Source of the DNA: an uncultured Saprospiraceae bacterium
Lineage (GTDB): Bacteria; Bacteroidota; Bacteroidia; Chitinophagales; Saprospiraceae
NCBI GenBank assembly: GCA_938044055.1
Contig: CALIQO010000362.1
Coordinates: 1 to 7,452 of the forward strand
Reading direction: 5' to 3'
Length of the DNA: 7,452 bases
Shown: positions 1 to 6,189 of the stretch, piece after piece
Layout of the letters: every line of letters begins with the position of its first letter
Numbering within the stretch: position 1 is the first letter of the stretch
Notes under the pieces: generated by a model
What the model was told of the DNA's origin: nothing
Seen by the model: the letters and a program-made list of their open reading frames with translations, nothing else
Databases searched by the model: none
Position numbers and translations under genes: made by a program

Positions 1-520
1 TAGTTGGTCTTACTAGAACACTTAAAACAAGTAATATACTAGCAAGAAAAATTTTATCCTTATATAAAAAAAGAATGCCGAAAAGAAGAAGAAAGATATA
101 ACAAGTCTCAGTTGTGCCTGATATAGAATAGAATATTGAAAAAGGATATAATGCGTAAACTGCGGCAGCAAGCCTAGCTTCTGAAACGGAGAAAACCTGC
201 TTAGTAATGAAGAAAACTACAGGAATGGTTAAAGAGGATAGTAGAATGTCAAGAATAAATATATTTCCTAAAATATTATTTAGATAAGCTACAATAGGGT
301 AGAGAGGCATCATTTTAAACGATTGCATGAAGCCATTAGCGAAAATAAATTTACCTTCTTTTAGGTAAGCTATTGAATCAGGAATTCTAGGAATATCAAT
401 TACAAAACAAGTTGATAACCTTATAATTATCCCTATAAGGATAAGACCAACTAATAGTTTTGTGTTATATCTTTCCGAAATTGTTATGGACTTAATAGGG
501 TATCGTTTAAATTTGATTAT
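1..520 (-). CDS. Partial multi-spanning GT-C type glycosyltransferase (PMT/ArnT-like), 5' part
   Basis: An open frame of about 173 codons runs from just after an in-frame TAA (526-524) to the left edge of the window without a stop; the 3' part lies outside. Numbered from 520, a hydrophobic segment spans about residues 21-42. A loop with D42 and P-D-S-I-A-Y (D48, Y52) follows, then M-P-L-Y-P at 71-75, then further hydrophobic helices. This pattern (helix, Asp-bearing first periplasmic loop, then a 'P-x-YP' stretch) is typical of GT-C enzymes such as PMT/GT39 and ArnT, which transfer sugars from polyprenyl-phosphate donors outside the inner membrane. The donor and acceptor are unknown. The frame has no ATG, GTG or TTG before the ATG at 328-326. 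That codon lies behind helix 1 and both loop Asp residues, so it is an unlikely start. The 520 boundary is the ATA that overlaps the preceding stop, chosen by junction geometry and uncertain. Coding is well supported; the family is fairly likely. Confidence 0.72.
   Translation of the reverse strand, partial: MIKFKRYPIKSITISERYNTKLLVGLILIGIIIRLSTCFVIDIPRIPDSIAYLKEGKFIFANGFMQSFKMMPLYPIVAYLNNILGNIFILDILLSSLTIPVVFFITKQVFSVSEARLAAAVYALYPFSIFYSISGTTETCYIFLLLFGILFLYKDKIFLASILLVLSVLVRPT
517..520 (-). other. ATAA junction between sulfatase-like gene and GT-C gene; possible ATA start
   Basis: Read on the minus strand, the stop TAA (519-517) of the sulfatase-like gene sits inside ATAA, with ATA at 520-518 in the frame of the next gene. 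This has the same geometry as the TTGA overlap at 5485-5482. Other in-frame near-cognate codons are ATT at 496-494, ATA at 487-485 and ATT at 481-479. Minus-strand ATG is absent in all three frames between 337 and 600. The real start is therefore a rare non-canonical codon, or a base error or mutation has removed a normal one. Confidence 0.35.
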
Positions 521-2205
521 TCTTTATTTTGTAGGTACTCAATAATATCTGTCTTTCCTGTCGAATCAGAAACAATCTCTTTTATATATTTTCCTTCTTT
601 ATGATAACTGGTATAGCTTGAGGTTTTCTTTAGAATGGACGTTCCTTGCCAAAACCGTGGAATCGGCAAGCCCAGTATGTCGCAGATTGTAGGAGCTATA
701 TCTGTCTGACTACTGTGAAGTTCACCTCTGTTAACCTGTATCGTAGAATCCATTCCGTATATGAGAAGAGGTATGTGTAATTCTTTTTCATGAAGAGAAT
801 TCGTATGGCCTAATTTATTGTTTTCTCCTAGTAGTTCTCCATGGTCAGCACTGATGATAAAGATCGTATTATCTAGTTGTCCCGCCTTTTCGAATTGTTG
901 ATAAGCTTTTTTAATGATATGATCAGCGTTAATTACTCCATTGTCATAATTGTTGATATATGCTATTTTCCTTTCTTCATAGGTTGTAAAGAGATTGCCG
1001 TTCTTTGGTTTAAATATTTCATTGTTAGGGTCTTTTAACCCGAAAAAATGCGTACTCATTAAGTGCAAGTAGAAAAAGTTTTTAGCAGAAAGGTCAGGTA
1101 TTATCTTTTCTAGAAACTCATTAATCATTCTGTCATCGTTGATTTTGAATTGATCAGAATCCTTGCCTTCGTAGTAGACATCGACATTAGACATGTATTG
1201 TTTCCCTATGTTGTACCAACTACTGTGCATGCCTGACAGAATCATATGGTTTTTATAACCAGCTTTTTTAAGATGATCTTGAATAAGATAGTTGAAGTAT
1301 CCTATGTCTTCGAATCGTTTACTAGCAAGTGTAGAAAGAATCCCACATTCTGAATTGCCACATGTTGAGTAAACCTTATCTACTTCAACAAGATTATCGT
1401 GTAGAATAAGTGAATCAATAAATGGAGTAAGGGAAATACCATCTCTTTTTTCTCCTATCTTATCAGCACGTAGGGCATCCACAAGTATAAGTACTATGTT
1501 TTTATTTACTCTTGGCTTTATCCTTTGATTTGCAAACTTTGAATCATACTCGGTTATATTAGACTTTGATATTTTATTTTCATTGGATTTACTTCCTCCT
1601 GTAAAGCTATTGATCCAGAATGTTGCTTGGTGGTCGTTTTGAAATATATGATTCTTTAAAGCAATATAAGCTCTAGGTATTATTGAAACAGGGATCAGGC
1701 AGAATATACTTGCAACATATAATAGTAAAATTAATTTACTAGCACTTCGTTTTGAAAATATTCTATAGAAGTAATAACCAACTAGTAGACTATAAACGAC
1801 AACAGTGAATATAAATAGATAGAATAATGATCGTGTCTGTGGAATGAAATCTTCTAGATTAATTAAAATTTCATAAAAAAGTGTAGTGTTTAGAAATTGT
1901 CCCCAACTAACCTTAGCTCCGATGTTTATAGTTGATGTAAAAGTCAAAAAAGTTAAAATACTTGATGAGATTACGGAGAATAGCAGCTTATTGTTTTGCT
2001 TTTTAGTTATGTACCATCCCAGTATGCCGACACTATTAAATACAAGTAGATTTAAAAATGTTCCCCATATAGAATTTAGTGTAGGGTAGGACTGTATAGA
2101 GAAGTATACCCCAGATAGAACAATACTTGTTATAGTGTAGGCCAATAAATAAAAAAGTGGACTTATCAGATCCACTTGTGATTTTAAATTGACGGCGTTA
2201 TTCAC
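517..2205 (-). CDS. Membrane-anchored sulfatase/alkaline-phosphatase superfamily protein (possible phosphotransferase)
   Basis: This 562-residue protein starts at GTG (2205-2203), three bases after the preceding stop. About five hydrophobic segments lie at roughly 14-36, 45-66, 74-94, 126-148 and 157-176, followed by a large extracytoplasmic domain from about 235. The domain has superfamily marks: N-I-V-L-I-L-V-D-A-L-R-A-D with metal ligand D243, S-A-D-H-G-E with D454 and H455, G-H-T with H467, and a closing T-D-I-A-P-T-I-C-D-I-L-G at 501-512. The expected nucleophile region is S280-T-C-G-N-S-E-C-G288. It lacks the C-x-P/S-x-R signature of formylglycine sulfatases, so sulfate ester hydrolysis is not supported. 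The anchor-plus-domain layout resembles LtaS, OpgB and EptA proteins, which move phosphoglycerol or phosphoethanolamine onto surface glycans. By context it would decorate the polysaccharide made by this operon. The superfamily is sure; substrate and reaction are inferred. Confidence 0.9.
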   Translation of the reverse strand: MNNAVNLKSQVDLISPLFYLLAYTITSIVLSGVYFSIQSYPTLNSIWGTFLNLLVFNSVGILGWYITKKQNNKLLFSVISSSILTFLTFTSTINIGAKVSWGQFLNTTLFYEILINLEDFIPQTRSLFYLFIFTVVVYSLLVGYYFYRIFSKRSASKLILLLYVASIFCLIPVSIIPRAYIALKNHIFQNDHQATFWINSFTGGSKSNENKISKSNITEYDSKFANQRIKPRVNKNIVLILVDALRADKIGEKRDGISLTPFIDSLILHDNLVEVDKVYSTCGNSECGILSTLASKRFEDIGYFNYLIQDHLKKAGYKNHMILSGMHSSWYNIGKQYMSNVDVYYEGKDSDQFKINDDRMINEFLEKIIPDLSAKNFFYLHLMSTHFFGLKDPNNEIFKPKNGNLFTTYEERKIAYINNYDNGVINADHIIKKAYQQFEKAGQLDNTIFIISADHGELLGENNKLGHTNSLHEKELHIPLLIYGMDSTIQVNRGELHSSQTDIAPTICDILGLPIPRFWQGTSILKKTSSYTSYHKEGKYIKEIVSDSTGKTDIIEYLQNKE

Positions 2206-2211
2206 AATTTA
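2203..2211 (-). other. TAA-ATT-GTG junction setting a GTG start
   Basis: The GT4 stop TAA (2211-2209) is followed by three bases and then GTG (2205-2203), which opens the sulfatase-like frame in another register. There is no purine-rich Shine-Dalgarno motif in front. The frame has no ATG in its first codons, and the first membrane helix begins about 14 residues later, so GTG is the natural start. Translation is probably coupled to termination of the preceding gene (inference). Confidence 0.6.
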
Positions 2212-3375
2212 TTTAACAGTCTCTTTAGCTCTTGATTTATTTTTCACGTATCTGTCAAGGGTTGTTAGATATTCAGCAGTAATTTTTTCTATGGTGAATT
2301 GCTTGATCATTTTCTTTCTAGCTAGTTTACCCATTATAACCTTATCATCTGCATCTAGGTTTATTATGTTCTCTAATGCAGAAACCAATGAAGGTATATT
2401 GCCAGGTTCTACAATAATGCCAGTTCTATCGTGGTCAACTATTTCTCTACAGCCTACATTATCTGTGGTTATAATAGGGGTCTCCATTGATGCAGCCTCC
2501 ATAAGAACTCGCGACACACCTTCTCTATAGTAAGAGGGAAATACTAAGCAGGTGGCTTTTTCTATATAGGGTCTTATATCAGTCGTTTCACCTAGATATT
2601 TTATCACCTTTTTTTTCTGCCATTTTTCTATATAGGAGTAGGGTACAGACCTAGGATTAGATTGATCTATAAAACCAAGTATTTCAAATTTTACTTTAGG
2701 ATACTTCTCTTTTATTATCCTTGCTGCTTCGACATATTCTTTTACACCTTTATCCCAGATGAGTCGACCTGCAAACAAAAATCGCTCAATGTAAAATTTC
2801 TTTTCTTTTTGTGGTTTAAACCATTCTGTGTCTATGCCTTCACTTTTCAGTATTTTGGTTTTTCCTTTTCCTACAATTCTCTTGTATAAAAATATATCTC
2901 GATCATTATCATTGAGAAACCATACTTCTTTAGCTAGAAAAGCTGCAAATCTGTAGAAAAACAAAGTAGTCCACCTAACAAGTAAATTTCGGAATTGGAA
3001 AAGATGACCTAAACCTGTTGTTACAATTATAGATGGAGTTCTATTAACCCATGAGGCGATTGAACCATATATATTGGGCTTGATGGTATAATGAAAAATA
3101 AAATCAGGCTTTATTTTTCTGTATAGCTTAATGAATGACCAGAGAATAGATATTTCTGAGAACGGATTAGTACTATAATTATTTATTGATATTTCATGAA
3201 AGACGATTCCTTCAGAAACAAGTTTAGTCGTAAAACTATCTTTAGGTGCAATAACACAGACTTCATATCCCTCTTTCAGAAGTGCTTTAATTAGACCCAG
3301 ACGAAAATTATAAACACTCCATGAAGTGTTGGCAACTAGTGCTATGGTATTTTTCTTGTCTTTTTCTGATTTCAT
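2209..3375 (-). CDS. GT4 family glycosyltransferase (GT-B fold)
   Basis: This cytoplasmic 388-residue enzyme should transfer a sugar from a nucleotide-sugar donor to a lipid-linked acceptor during polysaccharide assembly. The N-terminal domain begins I-A-L-V-A-N-T-S-W-S-V-Y-N-F-R (11-25) and carries an acceptor-side G-L-G-H segment at 121-124. The linker has S-E-G-I-D-T-E-W-F-K-P (178-188). The C-terminal domain has F-A-G-R-L-I-W-D-K-G (201-210, with R204 and K209 placed to bind donor phosphates). The GT4 E(x7)E motif is E285 to E293 in E-G-V-S-R-V-L-M-E, followed by T-P-I-I-T-T-D-N-V-G-C-R-E-I-V. Length and layout are normal for the CapM/PglA/WbpU-like branch, whose members often transfer HexNAc or related sugars, but the sugar cannot be read from sequence. 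The ATG start lies 18 bases after the hydrolase stop; the sulfatase-like gene follows after three bases. Confidence 0.93.
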   Translation of the reverse strand: MKSEKDKKNTIALVANTSWSVYNFRLGLIKALLKEGYEVCVIAPKDSFTTKLVSEGIVFHEISINNYSTNPFSEISILWSFIKLYRKIKPDFIFHYTIKPNIYGSIASWVNRTPSIIVTTGLGHLFQFRNLLVRWTTLFFYRFAAFLAKEVWFLNDNDRDIFLYKRIVGKGKTKILKSEGIDTEWFKPQKEKKFYIERFLFAGRLIWDKGVKEYVEAARIIKEKYPKVKFEILGFIDQSNPRSVPYSYIEKWQKKKVIKYLGETTDIRPYIEKATCLVFPSYYREGVSRVLMEAASMETPIITTDNVGCREIVDHDRTGIIVEPGNIPSLVSALENIINLDADDKVIMGKLARKKMIKQFTIEKITAEYLTTLDRYVKNKSRAKETVK

Positions 3376-3393
3376 TATTTAATTAAATGACAA

Positions 3394-4350
3394 CTAGGAT
3401 GCCAACTCTGTATACACAGCATCTAAACTTCTTTCAATACCCTTTCCTTTCCACTCTGGCGCTCCAGGTATTTCTGTTGCTGATTTTTTTAATTCTTGTA
3501 GTTCTTTTCCTGCGGATATGCTTTCTTTTCCGAAGACAAGCAGCTTTTCTAAGTAATTTTTGAACGCTGAGATATCATCTAAGTTTCCTAGGATATCGTG
3601 TCCATTATCAGAATGGCCAAAGATGAATTTAGTTTCAGGATTAAAAGTGCTTTTCGTTTTATCTAAGATTGAGATCCAGTTTTCAATATTTGCGCCAGCG
3701 GATTTATCTATATATGGAAACCGTCTATTAAACATCAAGTCTCCCATATGAACTACATTGTTGTTTTCGAAATGGATGATGGCATCACCATCTGTATGAC
3801 CGGCTCCGAAATAATGTAGACTTATGGTTTCGCCAGCAATTTTTTCTGTTCTCTTATCAGCGAAAGTATCATCAGGAAGTACCCTGCCTTCTTGGTTTCT
3901 CTCAGTGGCAACCCGTTCTTGGTTGGCCTTGCTGTTTTCATGAGCTAGTATTCTGTCAGTGATTCCAGTATAAGCAGAATTACCGGCAGAATGATCACCA
4001 TGATGATGGGTGTTTATGACAAGGTCGATTTTGGTATCATTGATTTTCTGTAGTTCAGTTATAAGGTTCTTAGACTGATCTGGAAACTGTGTGTCTACAA
4101 CAACAACTCCTTCTTTATTAGCTATCCATCCGATGGTTCCTCCGCGTTCAGAGAAGAATCCCACATCACCGCTGATATAATCCATCATGTAAGTAGCGTC
4201 TGGATTTAGTGCCAGTTTTTTCTTAATCTCTTCTTTTATTGTTTCTTCCATTTTCTTGTCTCCAGATTTACATGCAATCAAGTGACTAAAAAACAAAGCA
4301 CTAAGAGATAATTGTGCTGACTGCTTGAGAAATGTCCTTCTAGTTTTCAT
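3394..4350 (-). CDS. Exported MBL-fold metallo-hydrolase with Tat-like signal and lipobox
   Basis: This 318-residue protein has a metallo-beta-lactamase fold and would act outside the cytoplasm. The N-terminus shows a twin-arginine-like T-R-R-T-F-L-K (3-9), a hydrophobic stretch, and L-I-A-C ending at C27, which fits a lipobox; it may be a Tat-exported lipoprotein. Metal-site motifs are T-H-H-H-G-D-H (H115, H117, D119, H120), G-A-G-H-T-D-G-D (H185), M-G-D-L-M-F (D204) and F-G-H-S-D-N-G (H246), a complete two-metal set. The superfamily includes beta-lactamases, thioesterases, lactonases, sulfatases and others; nothing here fixes the substrate, and antibiotic resistance should not be assumed. 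Its ATG follows a 61-base gap, the longest in the window, and the GT4 gene follows 18 bases after its TAG. It has no obvious role in glycan synthesis and may be an insertion into the operon. The fold call is near certain; the function is unknown. Confidence 0.9.
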   Translation of the reverse strand: MKTRRTFLKQSAQLSLSALFFSHLIACKSGDKKMEETIKEEIKKKLALNPDATYMMDYISGDVGFFSERGGTIGWIANKEGVVVVDTQFPDQSKNLITELQKINDTKIDLVINTHHHGDHSAGNSAYTGITDRILAHENSKANQERVATERNQEGRVLPDDTFADKRTEKIAGETISLHYFGAGHTDGDAIIHFENNNVVHMGDLMFNRRFPYIDKSAGANIENWISILDKTKSTFNPETKFIFGHSDNGHDILGNLDDISAFKNYLEKLLVFGKESISAGKELQELKKSATEIPGAPEWKGKGIERSLDAVYTELAS

Positions 4351-4411
4351 GGATAGATGTTTTTAGTAGATTAATTTTTTATATAAGTAAGTTTTTTCTA
4401 AACGATTAGAA
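4351..4411 (-). other. 61-base intergenic gap, largest in the window
   Basis: This AT-rich spacer lies between the guanylyltransferase stop and the hydrolase ATG. I see no Bacteroidota-style -7 element (TA-n2-TTTG), no sigma70-like pair, and no convincing ribosome binding site in the last 15 bases. A 6-base-pair stem with a 4-base loop occurs directly after the upstream stop (4411-4396). It is nearly all A-U and is followed on the transcript by A residues, not U. The gap is the only place in the window with room for an internal promoter. Confidence 0.4.
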
Positions 4412-5485
4412 TTAGCCATTAATGTTTTTGACAATATTTTTGATTTCTTGCTCTTCTGATTTTGGATAGATTAGCAAGGCATTTTCTTCGTCGATGACTA
4501 TGTAATCTTTGAGTCCTTTTATAACTACAATTTTGTCATCACTACTCTTAATGATCGATTGATCAGTGTCTATTAGAAATGTGTTGTCACCTAGGTTTAC
4601 GGTACCAGCTGCATCTTTATCTAAGTATGCATGAAGACTGTTCCATGTACCTAAATCAGACCATCCGATGTCGGCAGGAATGGTGTATACATTTTCAGCC
4701 TTTTCGAGGATGGCATAATCAACTGAAATCTTGGGAGTATCTGGATATACTCGATTTATATAAGATTGTTCTTGATCTGTGTTAAAACAATGAACATCCT
4801 GAGACAAGATTTTAATTATATCTGGGGCATTTAATTTAAACGACTGAATCAAGTCTGCCGCTTTCCAGATAAATATACCTCCATTCCAGAAATAGTTTCC
4901 AGCAGCAAGATATTCTTCAGCTAGATCGAGTGAGGGTTTTTCCTTGAATGATTTAACCTTGAGTGGTTCGATGTGCGTACTCGCAATGTTGGATTCGTTT
5001 ACTTCTATGTAGCCATATCCTGTATCTGGTCTTGATGGTTTGATGCCGAGCGTGACAATAGCGTTTTCGCTTTCCGCAAATGCAAATGCACTTCTTATTT
5101 TCTCAAGAAAAATTTCTTCTTTTAGAATGACATGGTCTGAAGGAGCAGTTACAAATACGGCATCAGGATTTTCTGATAGTATACGCAAAGCGCTGTAAGC
5201 GACACATGGTCCGGTATTATTCCTAGAAGGTTCGCAGAGTATGTTTTTTTCTGGCAACTCTGGTATATGTTCTTGGGTAAGTGTTTTGTATTTTTCATTG
5301 GTGACGACTAAGATTCTTTCTGCAGGAACCAGTTTTACGAAGCGCTCATAAGTCAACCTTATCAATGATTTTCCTACACCTAGTATGTCTAAAAATTGTT
5401 TAGGTTTTTCTTCTGTGGAGGCAGGCCAGAATCTGGATCCGACCCCTCCTGCCATAATGGTTATGTAGTGGTTTTCGTGTTTCAA
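4412..5485 (-). CDS. manC: Mannose-1-phosphate guanylyltransferase
   Basis: This enzyme makes GDP-mannose from mannose 1-phosphate and GTP in the cytoplasm, feeding mannose or GDP-derived sugars (such as fucose or rhamnose types) into the glycan. The 357 residues hold the nucleotidyltransferase domain: M-A-G-G-V-G-S-R-F-W-P-A-S (11-23) with E-K-P-K-Q-F after it, T-A-P-S-D-H (113-118), G-Y-G-Y-I-E (156-161), F-K-E-K-P (180-184), N-G-G-I-F-I-W (201-207), S-V-D-Y-A-I-L-E (254-261) and G-W-S-D-L-G-T-W (274-281). The phosphomannose isomerase domain of the roughly 480-residue bifunctional ManC/AlgA proteins is absent, so this is the short, single-function form. The start is TTG (5485-5483), overlapping the methyltransferase TGA as TTGA. 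The only nearby ATG is M11, inside the nucleotide-binding motif and too late to be the start. Confidence 0.95.
   Translation of the reverse strand: MKHENHYITIMAGGVGSRFWPASTEEKPKQFLDILGVGKSLIRLTYERFVKLVPAERILVVTNEKYKTLTQEHIPELPEKNILCEPSRNNTGPCVAYSALRILSENPDAVFVTAPSDHVILKEEIFLEKIRSAFAFAESENAIVTLGIKPSRPDTGYGYIEVNESNIASTHIEPLKVKSFKEKPSLDLAEEYLAAGNYFWNGGIFIWKAADLIQSFKLNAPDIIKILSQDVHCFNTDQEQSYINRVYPDTPKISVDYAILEKAENVYTIPADIGWSDLGTWNSLHAYLDKDAAGTVNLGDNTFLIDTDQSIIKSSDDKIVVIKGLKDYIVIDEENALLIYPKSEEQEIKNIVKNING
5482..5485 (-). other. TTGA overlap: TTG start of manC on the methyltransferase stop
   Basis: TTG (5485-5483) and TGA (5484-5482) share two bases, the classic 4-base stop-start overlap with TTG in place of ATG. 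The leader is A-rich with no clear Shine-Dalgarno core. The family normally has a few residues before M-A-G-G, which this start supplies (ten residues). Coupled re-initiation is the likely mode (inference). Confidence 0.65.
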
Positions 5486-6186
5486 GTTGTTTCTTTTTTC
5501 TGTAAGACTAGAATTGCATTAGAGGTGAAGTATGGGGAAGCAAGCTTTTTGATAAATTTATTCCATTGCTGTTCAATAAAATTTAGAACAGGTACATGAT
5601 ACAGGTATCCGTGTCCTAGATATCCGTTGTACAGAATTATAGAATAACCCTGGGTTTTGAACCATCTTTTTGCTGATGCTGTGGGGCCATAGCATTGCCT
5701 ATAATATGCAGGAAATTTCCCTTCAAGTTTTGGATCTCTTTTTTGTAAACGATAGACGATCCATTCTGTAAATTTACTTGGTAGAAGTGTATTAGATATA
5801 CTTGGTACGCCGTATTTAGTTGCGAAAAAATGAATAGACCTTCCAGCTGGTGCTAACATTTTTTTTATGTTGTCGTGAAATTTTTCTGGAGACTTAATGT
5901 GTTCAAGGACCATATGTGATAAGATCAAGTCAAATGTCTGATCTAATTTTTCACTTCCTGCATCAAATATTTTGATACTGTAATATGGATCGATTTCAGG
6001 TCGAATTTGTTCTGAATCAATGTCTGATATGGTATATTTTAGGTTGTATTTTTTTATTGTTTCTTTATCTAAGTATGGAGATGCACCTGCTCCTATTTCT
6101 AAAACCTTACAACCTTTGTTCTGTTCCAAAAAGGATGAAATTATAGAGTTAAAATCGGACCAGGATTGATCTATAGAATATAGCAA
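5482..6186 (-). CDS. Class I SAM-dependent methyltransferase
   Basis: This 234-residue soluble protein has a Rossmann methyltransferase core: motif I V-L-E-I-G-A-G-A-S-P-Y-L (28-39), an acidic strand end S-D-I-D (54-57), D75 in a following I-F-D-A-G, and F-D-L-I-L-S-H-M-V-L-E-H-I (85-97), the usual 'FD.I...VLEH' block of Methyltransf_11/25-type enzymes. The C-terminal part (about 125-215) is rich in aromatic residues and may form the acceptor site or touch the membrane; I do not recognise it. Lying between two nucleotide-sugar genes, it probably methylates a sugar or the glycan end, but the acceptor is unproven. The start is TTG (6186-6184), directly after the wecB TAA and in the same frame. 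The next TTG is codon 20, only eight residues before motif I, and the first ATG is codon 92, so the outer TTG is the best choice. Confidence 0.87.
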   Translation of the reverse strand: MLYSIDQSWSDFNSIISSFLEQNKGCKVLEIGAGASPYLDKETIKKYNLKYTISDIDSEQIRPEIDPYYSIKIFDAGSEKLDQTFDLILSHMVLEHIKSPEKFHDNIKKMLAPAGRSIHFFATKYGVPSISNTLLPSKFTEWIVYRLQKRDPKLEGKFPAYYRQCYGPTASAKRWFKTQGYSIILYNGYLGHGYLYHVPVLNFIEQQWNKFIKKLASPYFTSNAILVLQKKETT

Positions 6187-6189
6187 TTA
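6184..6189 (-). other. In-frame TAA-TTG junction between wecB and methyltransferase
   Basis: The wecB stop TAA (6189-6187) is followed at once by TTG (6186-6184), and both genes use the same reading frame. There is no room for a separate ribosome binding site, so the methyltransferase must be started by coupling, from inside the wecB coding region, or in part by stop readthrough into a fused protein of about 600 residues. Confidence 0.55.

Noticed and set aside
1..328. Starting the GT-C gene at the first ATG (328-326)
   Set aside because: This would delete the first membrane helix and the Asp-bearing loop, although the upstream frame translates into convincing GT-C sequence.
1886..2089. Plus-strand open frames (for example 1886-2089, 2189-2530, 2662-2889, 3560-3751, 4579-4785, 5396-5599, 6842-7096, 7093-7353)
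   Set aside because: All lie antisense to well-supported genes, are short, and encode low-complexity or patternless peptides; they are shadows of the real coding frames.
517..2205. Calling the sulfatase-fold protein a genuine arylsulfatase
   Set aside because: The C-x-P/S-x-R signature needed for formylglycine formation is missing, and the multi-helix N-terminal anchor is typical of transferases such as LtaS and EptA.
3377..3388. Perfect 12-base palindrome ATTTAATTAAAT just upstream of the GT4 start
   Set aside because: It is A/T only, in a short AT-rich spacer where such palindromes arise by chance; there is no second copy or known operator match.
3394..4350. Reading the MBL-fold gene as a beta-lactamase resistance gene
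   Set aside because: The fold is shared by many hydrolases and the motifs do not single out true beta-lactamases; nothing else in the context suggests resistance.
4396..4411. Inverted repeat TTCTAA-n4-TTAGAA right after the manC stop, as a possible terminator
   Set aside because: The stem is only 6 base pairs with a single G-C pair, and on the transcribed strand it is followed by A residues and not a U-tract; more likely chance in AT-rich DNA.
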